From positions 1-29,388 of the forward strand of contig JAQUJJ010000035.1 of assembly GCA_028681035.1 (NCBI GenBank): 29,388 bases of DNA, in the 5' to 3' direction. The position numbers were made by a program, and so were the translations under genes. Origin of the DNA: Candidatus Cloacimonadota bacterium. GTDB taxonomy: Bacteria > Cloacimonadota > Cloacimonadia > Cloacimonadales > Cloacimonadaceae. How positions within the stretch are numbered: position 1 is the stretch's first letter; each line of letters starts with the position of its first letter. This document shows positions 16,630 to 24,841 of this stretch, one piece after another. Below the pieces are notes generated by a model that was not told the origin of the DNA, ran no database searches, and worked only from the letters and a program-made list of their open reading frames with translations.

Positions 16630-16899
16630 TTAAATTAACGATGCTATTAGTCTGGCTAACAAATTTAGAATCATATAGGCTATTATTGGCGATAAATCTA
16701 GCCCCATGCTTGGCATAATACGGCGTATCGGTGCAAGCACCGGCTCTGTAAGTTCGTAAAGAAAGTGATATATGGGATTAGCAGGATTACGTATAATCCA
16801 AGACATCAGTACCCTGGCAAAGAGCAGATAAGTGTATATCTGAATAACTCTTACCAGTAAATACATCGCAGTTCCGGTTATGGAGCCTGAGTATATCAA
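16630..16899 (-). CDS. YggT-family membrane protein
   Basis: 89 residues with two membrane segments (about 12-35, containing VIQIYTYLLFARVLMSWI, and 70-89) and the family signature FLYELTEPVLAPIRRIMPSM. YggT proteins are often encoded next to division genes and are implicated in membrane or septum functions. The start is taken as TTG at 16899, which overlaps the tdk stop in TTGA and has GAGGTG 5 bases upstream. An ATG at 16866 (78 residues) is the alternative but has no clear ribosome site. Followed by the divIVA-like gene. Confidence 0.86.
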   Translation of the reverse strand: MIYSGSITGTAMYLLVRVIQIYTYLLFARVLMSWIIRNPANPIYHFLYELTEPVLAPIRRIMPSMGLDLSPIIAYMILNLLARLIASLI

Positions 16900-17456
16900 T
16901 CCAACACCTCATGGCAGTTACGGCAGCGAGCTTCGTAAGCTTCAGTAGAGCCAACCAATATCTGCTCACCTTTATGAATGGTGCGTTGGGTACGATTGGC
17001 GGGATTACCACATTTCATACAAATAGCAAGGTTTTTGGTAACGTATTCGGCTACTGCTAAAAGCTGAGGCATGCTGCCGAAAGGCTCACCCTTAAAATCT
17101 TGATCCAAGCCTGCTACTATCACCCTATAGCCTTGGTCGGCAAGGTCGTTGCATATTCCTACTATGGATTCATCAAAGAACTGTGCTTCGTCGATAGCAA
17201 CTATCTTAATCTCATCTTGCAGATAAGTATAGATTTCGCTGGGGTCATTAATGGGAATGGATGGTGCCTGCATCTGAGAATGAGACACGATGTTATTAGC
17301 ATCGTACCTGTCATCGATAACAGGTTTAAATACTAATACTCGTTGTTTAGCATATTCGGCACGTCTGATTCTACGGATAAGTTCCTCGGTTTTCCCGCTG
17401 AACATGCTTCCGCAAATCACCTCAATCCATCCTGTCTTCTGGTTAATAATATTCAC
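16896..17456 (-). CDS. tdk: Thymidine kinase
   Basis: Phosphorylates thymidine (salvage); cytoplasmic tetramer. 186 residues, normal for the TK1-like family. P-loop GSMFSGKT (16-23), catalytic Glu90 in VAIDEAQFFDES, the lasso around GLDQDFKGEPF, and four zinc-ligand cysteines (146, 149, 178, 181) in CMKCG and CRNC. Start ATG 17456. It appears to head the run of minus-strand genes that goes through yggT and divIVA-like. A C-terminal 'CHEVLD' stop overlaps the yggT TTG. Confidence 0.95.
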   Translation of the reverse strand: MNIINQKTGWIEVICGSMFSGKTEELIRRIRRAEYAKQRVLVFKPVIDDRYDANNIVSHSQMQAPSIPINDPSEIYTYLQDEIKIVAIDEAQFFDESIVGICNDLADQGYRVIVAGLDQDFKGEPFGSMPQLLAVAEYVTKNLAICMKCGNPANRTQRTIHKGEQILVGSTEAYEARCRNCHEVLD

Positions 17457-17528
17457 AATTCCTCACTTCCTGTCATGGTATAAATCCCAATTTACCAACA
17501 CCTAAAAATAGCGTATTTTGTCAATTAC

Positions 17529-18254
17529 TCATTTCTTGCTTAGCTGAAAGGCGCATATTCCCGCACATACAGCCACATTTAGAGATTCCATATCTCCGCT
17601 CATGTCTATCCGTAGGCTTGTTTCCGCCATCTCTCTTATTTCTCCGGATAATCCGTGAGCTTCGCTTCCTAGGGCAATAATATATGGCGAAGGTTTATCT
17701 GTATAGTCTTGCAAGGCAATGCTACCCTCCATATCCAGTACTATTATCTTGTGCCCAAGTGCTTTCAATGTAGCATAGTCACATATATAAAAAGGCACTT
17801 TGTAAACAGCTCCCAAAGAAGCACGAATCACCTTAGGAGAGCTAATTTCGCAGCTCTGGGGACTCAGCAGCAAACAATCTATACCAAACGCAGCGGCAAT
17901 GCGGAACATGGTTCCCATATTGCCGGGATCACTAATTCCATCCAGATAGAAGGCTGAGTTGAACTTAAGTGTCCGCTCTTTGGGCAGCTCGAATAACCCT
18001 GCTATAGAAGGTGGAGAATCGCTGTCGCATATCCTATTCATCGTGTCATGGCTAACATGATATACCGCCTTTGCAGTAATCGCTTTCTGTCCTTCCACAA
18101 GATACAGCTCTTCAGCTATTATCCCCCAACCTGCTAACTGAGACAGCGTGCGATATCCTTCCACGATTACCTTCTGTTCCAAAGTACGAAACTTTTTTTG
18201 TTTCAGTTTAGATAGCTTTCGTACATGGGCTATGCTTAGGTTCAAATCTGACAA
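17529..18254 (-). CDS. RNA 2'-O-ribose methyltransferase, SpoU/TrmH family
   Basis: Transfers methyl from S-adenosylmethionine to a ribose 2'-OH of rRNA or tRNA; knotted SPOUT fold. 241 residues: a short substrate-binding N-domain (VRKLSKLKQKKFRTLEQKVI, then VEGYRTL), then motif 1 DGISDPGNMGTMFRIAAAFG, RASLGAVYKVPF, motif 2 IALGSEAHGLS, and motif 3 MESLNVAVCAGI. The start is set at TTG 18254 because GAGGTG (18261-18266) lies 6 bases upstream. A longer frame from GTG at 18308 lacks a ribosome site and would run through two DnaA boxes. The exact target (RlmB-, TrmH- or TsnR-like) cannot be told. Separated from tdk by 72 bases. Confidence 0.88.
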   Translation of the reverse strand: MSDLNLSIAHVRKLSKLKQKKFRTLEQKVIVEGYRTLSQLAGWGIIAEELYLVEGQKAITAKAVYHVSHDTMNRICDSDSPPSIAGLFELPKERTLKFNSAFYLDGISDPGNMGTMFRIAAAFGIDCLLLSPQSCEISSPKVIRASLGAVYKVPFYICDYATLKALGHKIIVLDMEGSIALQDYTDKPSPYIIALGSEAHGLSGEIREMAETSLRIDMSGDMESLNVAVCAGICAFQLSKK

Positions 18255-18260
18255 AAGTAC

Positions 18261-18266
18261 CACCTC
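18261..18266 (-). promoter_or_regulatory. Ribosome binding site fixing the SpoU methyltransferase start
   Basis: GAGGTG on the minus strand, 6 bases before the TTG at 18254. It decides against the GTG at 18308, which lies inside a DnaA box. Confidence 0.6.
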
Positions 18267-18288
18267 TCGTAAACCTTTATTTTCCCAA

Positions 18289-18407
18289 TTATCTACATAC
18301 TTATCCACATGTACTGTGGATAAGCCTCATTTTCTAACATACTCATATTATATGTGCTTATGCTTTGTGGCTCTTTATCCACAAAACTTATCCACACGTT
18401 ATCCACA
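18289..18407. other. oriC: Cluster of six DnaA boxes; candidate replication origin or DnaA-binding locus
   Basis: Five perfect TTATCCACA boxes (18301-18309, 18375-18383, 18388-18396 and 18399-18407 on plus; 18315-18323 on minus) and one TTATCTACA (18289-18297) lie within 119 bases. Boxes 2 and 3 form an inverted pair with a 5-base gap. Three boxes at 18375-18407 repeat with 13- and 11-base steps, about one helical turn. AT-rich DNA lies between the two groups (18324-18374) and just right of them. A cluster this dense is expected at oriC or a DnaA-titration site. dnaA and dnaN are not in the window, so oriC is a proposal. Confidence 0.65.
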
Positions 18408-18426
18408 AACAAGCCAATCGCCTTTA

Positions 18427-20112
18427 TTAGTATAAGATAGTGAATTTTTGGACATAGTGCTTAGTCCCCATACTTAGCTTAAGAAAGTATCGTCCCGCCG
18501 GAAAGCTCTTAAATTCTGCATCTGCAAAAAGAGGATAGCTACCTTCCCCAAAGTTTACCAATCCCAAATCTCTGGACAGCACTTTTTGCCCTCTAAGGTT
18601 GTATATTTCTAGGCTCAGATTGCCGCTTTCATCCTCTCCTGCCAGCCAGTGAACGCTTGCCAGATGCTTTCCCCGCATGGGATTGGGGCTTATCGATACG
18701 CTGGAAAAACTATAGCTACCGCTGATGGGAACGCTGCGATTCTCATTTTGGTCTATCGCTACAAGCTGGTAAGAACCAAATTCTGTTACCGGAGCAGAAA
18801 TATTAAAAGATGCCCCATCCATGGCAGGATAATAGTTCATGGTTCGAGTATGGCTCCCTTCTGTAAGCTTAAGCTCATAGTACAGTGAATCGGGATCAGA
18901 AATAGGCTGAATACGGAGCTGTAAATACATATTGTCCAAGGTTTTAGCAATCAATGAAGGGCTTGGAGGTGCTTCTACATCCCCCAAGGCGTTATTTATC
19001 AGGCTAAGCCATTTAGTAGCAGCAAACTGAAGCTGAGCATATCTCTCCCAACCCCAAGTAAAGTTTAAGCGGAAATCAGGAAACCACAGAGCACCAGTGC
19101 CAATGTTGGTTTGGCTTACTGGAGTAGTAAAAGCTTCACTGATCACCATCTCATCCCACATGCTTTTTAGCCCCATTGCTGCTGCACTAACCCCTCCCAA
19201 TCCTGCATCGCTTACTCTGTAAAGAAACTCTTTCATATCCACATCTGCCATGCCGTCGTTCATGGAAAAGCAGAGCTGGCGAATATCCAACAAATCTGCT
19301 CCAGAGCTTCTGTAGGTAGTGGCAAAGCTCTTAAAAGCTGCATTAAAGGCGAGGATATCTGCGGTTCGAATTGAGGAGCAGGTAGTAGTCCAATACTGCC
19401 CGCCGGTATTAATATCGCCCCAGGGCAAATATGATTCCACGAATAGATTGGGAATCTGAGCTAAAATAGTATTAATATCTGTCTCGAAAAGAGGTATAAT
19501 TGTCTCATAGGGAAAGCCATTTGCAGGAACTAAATCTGCGGAAGCTATCACATAATCTGTGAAGGTGTATATTTCTGTAAGCACCTCTATACCCTGCATA
19601 CTGCATGCATCCAGCAGGAGAATATCCAGATGGGGCGTATTTGCGAAAGCCTGTGCCAGTTCGCCGTTGTAAACATTTATCCGGTTCTGGCTTGTATCGT
19701 CATCGCAGATAGATTTGCTATCACTGTTTTTGTACCAACTGTTCCCATGAGACCAAATCACCAGCATTTTCCTATCCGCTGGGTAAGCTTGAAAGCCCCA
19801 ATTAATAAAGCTGTTCAGGGTATGGTAATCACCGCTATCAATGCTGCCCATATTAGAGATAATCGGCGAAGTAACTAGGGATGAGGTATCTTGCATAATG
19901 CGGTAGCGTTTAGCCCCTTCCGGGAAGTCCGCCTGCACGATAATGTTCAAGCCTTCAGGCTGGGTGGCAATCTCCATGCTGTTTATGTCTATAACCGCAT
20001 TTGTTGCTAGGTTGTTGTCTGCTGCCATATACACAAGCACAGTCCAAGATTCGGCGCTGAGTTTCCCCAGCGCCAAACTTATGATAGTTAGCAGCAATAG
20101 CCAATGTTTCAA
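18427..20112 (-). CDS. Secreted clostripain-family (C11) cysteine peptidase with sorting tail
   Basis: 561 residues. Signal peptide (MKHWLLLLTIISLALGKLSA), then the clostripain signature WTVLVYMAADNNL, catalytic His122 in IWSHGNSW and Cys170 in LLLDACSMQGIEV. The C-terminal 90 residues (472-561) carry ISPNPMRG, LSLEIYNLRGQKVLS and FPAGRYFLKL and end in YVQKFTILY, a T9SS type A-like sorting domain. It should act outside the cell or on its surface; C11 peptidases prefer Arg/Lys, but specificity is not readable here. The start is TTG at 20112, overlapping the butyrate kinase stop (TTGA); the ribosome site is poor, so coupling is likely. Confidence 0.86.
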   Translation of the reverse strand: MKHWLLLLTIISLALGKLSAESWTVLVYMAADNNLATNAVIDINSMEIATQPEGLNIIVQADFPEGAKRYRIMQDTSSLVTSPIISNMGSIDSGDYHTLNSFINWGFQAYPADRKMLVIWSHGNSWYKNSDSKSICDDDTSQNRINVYNGELAQAFANTPHLDILLLDACSMQGIEVLTEIYTFTDYVIASADLVPANGFPYETIIPLFETDINTILAQIPNLFVESYLPWGDINTGGQYWTTTCSSIRTADILAFNAAFKSFATTYRSSGADLLDIRQLCFSMNDGMADVDMKEFLYRVSDAGLGGVSAAAMGLKSMWDEMVISEAFTTPVSQTNIGTGALWFPDFRLNFTWGWERYAQLQFAATKWLSLINNALGDVEAPPSPSLIAKTLDNMYLQLRIQPISDPDSLYYELKLTEGSHTRTMNYYPAMDGASFNISAPVTEFGSYQLVAIDQNENRSVPISGSYSFSSVSISPNPMRGKHLASVHWLAGEDESGNLSLEIYNLRGQKVLSRDLGLVNFGEGSYPLFADAEFKSFPAGRYFLKLSMGTKHYVQKFTILY

Positions 20113-21188
20113 TAGGGGTAATCCAGTGCAGTCTCAAGTCCGCTTAGCACACGCACACCACCCTGTGACAAGGCTTCCATTTCTTTCTCTCCGGGATACA
20201 CATGCAAGGGGGCAATAAACTCCACCCGCTCGCGGATAATATCCACAATCTGGTGGTTATAAACCAAGCCACCGCTAAGGTATATGGCATCTACCTTACC
20301 ACAAAGCACCGCGGCACAAGCACCAATTTCTTTGGCAACCTGATAGCACATGGCATCACGAATCAGCTTGGCATATTCATCACCAGCCTCAATGCGATTT
20401 TCCACTTCAATGCCGCTATCCGTGCCAAGATACGCCATTAAACCGCCAGCTTTTGTTAAATAGGTGGATAGCTCTTTCTTGCTGTATTTTCCTGAATATG
20501 CTAAATCCAGCAAGTCACCAATCGGCAGTGCGCCGGCTCTCTGAGGAGAAAAGGGACCCATCCCCAACAAAGCATTATTCACATCTACAATTCTACCGTT
20601 TTTGATGGCAGCCACAGATATACCACCACCCATATGCACGCCGATCAAATTAGCCTCAGAAATATCTTTGCCCAGTTCGGTTGCCAGTAAACGCCCAATA
20701 TAGCGTATGTTAAGGGCGTGTAACAGGCTCTTACGCTCAATTTCTGGGATACCAGATATACGGGCGATGTCATCAAATTCATCTACCACCACGGGATCTA
20801 CGATAAACGCAGGAATCCCCAAGGGATCAGCAATAGCTTTGGCAATGAATGCCCCAAGGTTGGAGGCATGGATGCGCCCCCATAAACTTGGGTCTTTCAA
20901 ATCCCTCAGCATAGCTTCGCTTATTTTCCATGTTCCTCCGCTCACAGGGCGCACCAAACCGCCTCTGCCAACTACTGCATGTAAGCTTTGTGGAGTTACA
21001 TTATTCTCTGCCATAGCTTCCATCACCAATGTTTTACGGAAGTCATGCTGTTCGATTATCCCGCCATATTTGTCTAATTCAGCAGGATCATGGCGCAGGG
21101 TTTTCTCGAAAAGAGGGGTGGCATCATCAAAAACTGCAATCTTGGTTGATGTGGAACCGGGGTTTATCGCGAGCACACGATAGGTCAT
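20109..21188 (-). CDS. buk: Butyrate kinase
   Basis: Makes ATP from butyryl-phosphate (or a branched-chain analogue) in fermentation; acetokinase family, cytoplasmic. 359 residues, the usual length. VLAINPGSTSTKIAVFDD at the N-terminus, VGRGGLVRPVSGGTW, VVDEFDDIARISG, GVHMGGGISVAAIKNGRIVD and GALPIGDL are typical of Buk and not of acetate kinase. The start at 21188 has GGAGG (21193-21197) 4 bases upstream; an in-frame start at 21242 is rejected. No phosphate butyryltransferase (ptb) gene is next to it. Overlaps the peptidase gene by 4 bases. Confidence 0.94.
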   Translation of the reverse strand: MTYRVLAINPGSTSTKIAVFDDATPLFEKTLRHDPAELDKYGGIIEQHDFRKTLVMEAMAENNVTPQSLHAVVGRGGLVRPVSGGTWKISEAMLRDLKDPSLWGRIHASNLGAFIAKAIADPLGIPAFIVDPVVVDEFDDIARISGIPEIERKSLLHALNIRYIGRLLATELGKDISEANLIGVHMGGGISVAAIKNGRIVDVNNALLGMGPFSPQRAGALPIGDLLDLAYSGKYSKKELSTYLTKAGGLMAYLGTDSGIEVENRIEAGDEYAKLIRDAMCYQVAKEIGACAAVLCGKVDAIYLSGGLVYNHQIVDIIRERVEFIAPLHVYPGEKEMEALSQGGVRVLSGLETALDYPY

Positions 21189-21428
21189 TTTTCCTCCATA
21201 TAGGTGAATATTTACTTTTTCGCAGGCTCTGTAAATCGCCAAAAACTGTCAATAACTTTCCGTATCTGTTTTGTGCCCATTGTTAATCAGACTGCTCAAT
21301 TATTGTATCTATGTCAAAGCAACAACCTTCTCTAAGCAGAGAATAAGTGGACAAGGCTATGCCAAATCCCCAAAAACTCTGTTAAAAACCAGACACAGTG
21401 TTTTCAATATCATGAAAGAATTCCAATG

Positions 21429-21448
21429 AAAAAACCCCCTTCAGGGAG
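21429..21448 (-). terminator. Orphan terminator-like hairpin on the minus strand
   Basis: On the minus strand CTCCC-TGAA-GGGGG (21448-21435) is followed by six T (21434-21429). There is no minus-strand gene upstream of it in this window, so it may belong to a small RNA or a lost gene, or be chance. Confidence 0.45.
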
Positions 21449-21618
21449 TTAAGCGACGGTGGCATGGATGGGGGAAGGACTACAGTCTTGCTAAGGCATT
21501 GTTTAACAAAGAGTAAAAGAAGGGAGGACTTAATCTCTAGCTATGCAACTCAAACTATCCATTTATTTCACCCTTCCACTCTTACACCCTCAGCAGCACA
21601 TTCCACACTTCCACTCTC

Positions 21619-21638
21619 AGCAGCATTGGAATGCTGCT
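21619..21638. repeat. Perfect 20-base palindrome
   Basis: AGCAGCATT-GG-AATGCTGCT: 9-base arms with a two-base centre. Could be a protein-binding operator; no partner is known. Confidence 0.5.
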
Positions 21639-21846
21639 CTACATCCTACATCTCGACCTCAAGACCTCTCGACTTCTAAACACATAAACACTCTATACAC
21701 ACATCAAAGAACAAAACAAGCTTCTATCATGTAAGGGGGACAAATCTGAGATTTTGGGACAGAATTGCGATTTATTTTTCCAAAGCTCCCAATTCATGCT
21801 CTTAAGGAACAAAATATCAAGTAGCGTAATATCTAGCATTTATAAC

Positions 21847-21877
21847 TTGACATAATATTCTAATAGATTTCTAATAC
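21847..21877 (+). promoter_or_regulatory. Candidate promoter of the FG-GAP operon
   Basis: A perfect TTGACA (21847-21852) followed, 19 bases later, by TAATAC (21872-21877). Spacing is a little long. It would give a leader of about 200 bases before the first FG-GAP gene. Confidence 0.4.
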
Positions 21878-22079
21878 ACTTGTGGGTTTACAAGGTGTAG
21901 CTTGTCAGTTTGTACTGGCATGAGGCTAAAGCCAAGTAGCTGTAATTAGGAAGGATTATGAGCAAGTTTTATTACTTTCATTGCCTAAAGCTGGGAAACG
22001 CCAGTTCAACTGTTTTTTTGCGGTTGCATAAAAAAACTCTTTGCAACAGAAAACCCCGAAATCCTTTACAAATCCTTTT

Positions 22080-22084
22080 GGAGG
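22080..22084 (+). promoter_or_regulatory. Ribosome binding site of the first FG-GAP gene
   Basis: GGAGG, 5 bases before the ATG at 22090. The next gene has the same GGAGGCTAAG before its ATG, and with this start both proteins are exactly 549 residues. Confidence 0.75.
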
Positions 22085-23179
22085 CTAAGATGAGCCGAGT
22101 TTATCTTATTGCAATGATGCTAATGTTATCTCAGTTTCAAATGTGGGGTGTGAATCACTTGGACATTATGAATATCTTGGCAGGTGAGGACAGCACACGA
22201 GGCATGGGAAATGGGCTGGCATCTCTGGATTTTAATGGAGATAATATACAGGACTTGGCAATTATTCAAAGCAAATGCCCGCGACCCGAACATCAAGGCA
22301 TCTATGATTATGGGAGAATTCTATTGCTTTATGGAGGCAGTAACTTCGATACTACTCCAGACTTGGAGTTATATGGAAATCCCAACGATTATTTTGTCCA
22401 AGGAACGTTGTTAAATGCAGGAGATGTAAATGGTGATGGATTTGAAGATTTAGTCGTTATTAGAAAGTTCCTTGATCCAGAGTACATTAACTCAATATGG
22501 CGACTTTGCATCTATTATGGAGGAGTTAATCCCTCTACTGAACCAAGTTTTCAAGCAGATTATCACAATTATTATGCCAGCGGTACTCCGGGAATTAATT
22601 CTTTGCTCCCTTTTGTTCTTGGTGACATCAATGGTGATGGGTATGACGATATTGGAGTTGTCACTTTTTGGGAAGAGCCAGAGCATCGAAAAGTAGAGAT
22701 TTTCTTTGGGGGTTCATTAGCCGGTTGGACAATCTATGATTCCTATACAGAGATTTACACATATCCTATGATGAATGGCGTAGGGGATGTAAACAATGAC
22801 GGTTACGATGATTTCATCCTTGCCTACACCACCGGCAATATAGATAATCAAAGTAATGTTGTTCTATACTATGGAAGTCCAGATATCACAAGCAGTGAAA
22901 CTGTTGTGTTAGCCACGGATAGCAGCTTGGACTATCAGCGAAAACCGATGGCAGCGGGGGATGTGAATGGAGATGGTAATGATGATTTTCTGGGAAGATC
23001 AATCTGGAATGGAAGCGCAGCATTTGGGGCATTGTGGTTAGGAGGAGAGAATATTACTGCCACTTATGATGTTATGTTAAACCCTAATTACTTCGGCACC
23101 CTTACTCCCGCTTATGGTTTTGTACATGGTGATTTGAACGGGGACGGCTTTGATGATTTGATTGGTTCAGATTATTCTC
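22080..23179 (+). repeat. 1.1-kb direct repeat, copy 1
   Basis: This segment equals 23742-24841 (offset 1662) with one difference that I could find (G at 22143, A at 23805, Met/Ile). It starts at the ribosome site of the gene and stops abruptly inside blade 7; beyond it the two genes are clearly diverged. Confidence 0.92.
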
Positions 23180-23739
23180 ACTGGGGCGGCGATGGCCATG
23201 TTGCTATATGGTTAGGGAAAACTAACTTCAATGGTACGGCTGATTTGTTTCTTAATTCTCCAGATAACATCCCTGGTTACTCGCAATTTGGTTATTCAAT
23301 GGCTACCGGTGATTTTAACAATGATGGTATGTGTGATCTTGCAATTGGAGCACCAACCTCACCTCCGGGATTATCTGCTATCCCTGGTGCAGTTGTGGTC
23401 TATAATGGCAATGCTCAGCTTTCTGATACTACCGTAGCCAATGAGGATGAATTGAGCCCCTCCTTGATAGATATCTGGAAGCTAAGCACCTATCCTAATC
23501 CTCTGCATAAAGGGGATAAACTAAATGTGGTATATGGTGGAGATGCTTACTCCAAGGTAAAGGCTAAGATTATTACAGTTTACAACCTCCGCGGACAGGT
23601 TGTTTTTCTGGCAACAGATGCTTCCAGATCATCTGCGTACCCCATGGTACTACCAGAGCTACCCAATGGCATCTATTTTTTAACTGTTGCCAATGGCAAT
23701 AATGCCTTAGCGACAAAGAAAATCATCTTAACAAAATAA
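22090..23739 (+). CDS. Secreted FG-GAP/VCBS beta-propeller protein with sorting tail (copy A)
   Basis: 549 residues, exported (MSRVYLIAMMLMLSQFQMWG signal). Seven Asp-x-Asn/Asp-x-Asp calcium-type motifs, one per blade, e.g. DFNGDN, DVNGDGFED, DINGDGYDD, DVNNDGYDD, DVNGDGNDD, DLNGDGFDD, DFNNDGMCD, as in the integrin-alpha-like propeller. The last 90 residues (from about 465) are a T9SS-like tail (STYPNPLHKGDKL, ITVYNLRGQVVF, LPNGIYFLTV). Probably surface-located and binding carbohydrate or protein; no catalytic motif. The first 1,100 bases are almost identical to the next gene. An upstream in-frame ATG (21958) would add 44 residues before the signal peptide and is not chosen. First gene of an operon. 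Confidence 0.86.
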   Translation: MSRVYLIAMMLMLSQFQMWGVNHLDIMNILAGEDSTRGMGNGLASLDFNGDNIQDLAIIQSKCPRPEHQGIYDYGRILLLYGGSNFDTTPDLELYGNPNDYFVQGTLLNAGDVNGDGFEDLVVIRKFLDPEYINSIWRLCIYYGGVNPSTEPSFQADYHNYYASGTPGINSLLPFVLGDINGDGYDDIGVVTFWEEPEHRKVEIFFGGSLAGWTIYDSYTEIYTYPMMNGVGDVNNDGYDDFILAYTTGNIDNQSNVVLYYGSPDITSSETVVLATDSSLDYQRKPMAAGDVNGDGNDDFLGRSIWNGSAAFGALWLGGENITATYDVMLNPNYFGTLTPAYGFVHGDLNGDGFDDLIGSDYSHWGGDGHVAIWLGKTNFNGTADLFLNSPDNIPGYSQFGYSMATGDFNNDGMCDLAIGAPTSPPGLSAIPGAVVVYNGNAQLSDTTVANEDELSPSLIDIWKLSTYPNPLHKGDKLNVVYGGDAYSKVKAKIITVYNLRGQVVFLATDASRSSAYPMVLPELPNGIYFLTVANGNNALATKKIILTK

Positions 23740-23741
23740 TA

Positions 23742-24841
23742 GGAGGCTAAGATGAGCCGAGTTTATCTTATTGCAATGATGCTAATGTTATCTCAGTTTC
23801 AAATATGGGGTGTGAATCACTTGGACATTATGAATATCTTGGCAGGTGAGGACAGCACACGAGGCATGGGAAATGGGCTGGCATCTCTGGATTTTAATGG
23901 AGATAATATACAGGACTTGGCAATTATTCAAAGCAAATGCCCGCGACCCGAACATCAAGGCATCTATGATTATGGGAGAATTCTATTGCTTTATGGAGGC
24001 AGTAACTTCGATACTACTCCAGACTTGGAGTTATATGGAAATCCCAACGATTATTTTGTCCAAGGAACGTTGTTAAATGCAGGAGATGTAAATGGTGATG
24101 GATTTGAAGATTTAGTCGTTATTAGAAAGTTCCTTGATCCAGAGTACATTAACTCAATATGGCGACTTTGCATCTATTATGGAGGAGTTAATCCCTCTAC
24201 TGAACCAAGTTTTCAAGCAGATTATCACAATTATTATGCCAGCGGTACTCCGGGAATTAATTCTTTGCTCCCTTTTGTTCTTGGTGACATCAATGGTGAT
24301 GGGTATGACGATATTGGAGTTGTCACTTTTTGGGAAGAGCCAGAGCATCGAAAAGTAGAGATTTTCTTTGGGGGTTCATTAGCCGGTTGGACAATCTATG
24401 ATTCCTATACAGAGATTTACACATATCCTATGATGAATGGCGTAGGGGATGTAAACAATGACGGTTACGATGATTTCATCCTTGCCTACACCACCGGCAA
24501 TATAGATAATCAAAGTAATGTTGTTCTATACTATGGAAGTCCAGATATCACAAGCAGTGAAACTGTTGTGTTAGCCACGGATAGCAGCTTGGACTATCAG
24601 CGAAAACCGATGGCAGCGGGGGATGTGAATGGAGATGGTAATGATGATTTTCTGGGAAGATCAATCTGGAATGGAAGCGCAGCATTTGGGGCATTGTGGT
24701 TAGGAGGAGAGAATATTACTGCCACTTATGATGTTATGTTAAACCCTAATTACTTCGGCACCCTTACTCCCGCTTATGGTTTTGTACATGGTGATTTGAA
24801 CGGGGACGGCTTTGATGATTTGATTGGTTCAGATTATTCTC
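23742..24841 (+). repeat. 1.1-kb direct repeat, copy 2
   Basis: Second copy of the segment at 22080-23179. It covers the ribosome site, signal peptide and first six blades of FG-GAP gene B. Confidence 0.92.

Larger units (their letters stand above)
21189..22089. other. 900-base stretch without a convincing gene
   Basis: Between butyrate kinase (minus) and the FG-GAP operon (plus). It holds an orphan minus-strand terminator-like hairpin (21429-21448), a palindrome (21619-21638), a possible promoter (21847-21877) and, from about 21890, a leader with several small hairpins. An open frame at 21464-21679 is Ser/Thr/His-rich without a ribosome site and is not called. An in-frame ATG at 21958 is discussed under findings. 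Confidence 0.6.

Noticed and set aside
18255..18308. Longer start (GTG) for the SpoU methyltransferase
   Set aside because: No ribosome site; it would place the DnaA boxes in the coding region, while a TTG at 18254 has a good one.
21464..21679. 71-codon open frame rich in Ser, Thr and His
   Set aside because: Low-complexity composition, no ribosome site, overlaps a palindrome.
21890..21957. Riboswitch (cyclic-di-GMP or preQ1 type) in the FG-GAP leader
   Set aside because: The AAAGCC word caught the eye, but the surrounding conserved bases and helices of these classes are missing.
22184..24358. Repeated small open frames within the FG-GAP genes (for example at 22184, 22472, 23846 and 24134)
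   Set aside because: They are out-of-frame readings of the duplicated coding sequence, identical only because the DNA is duplicated.
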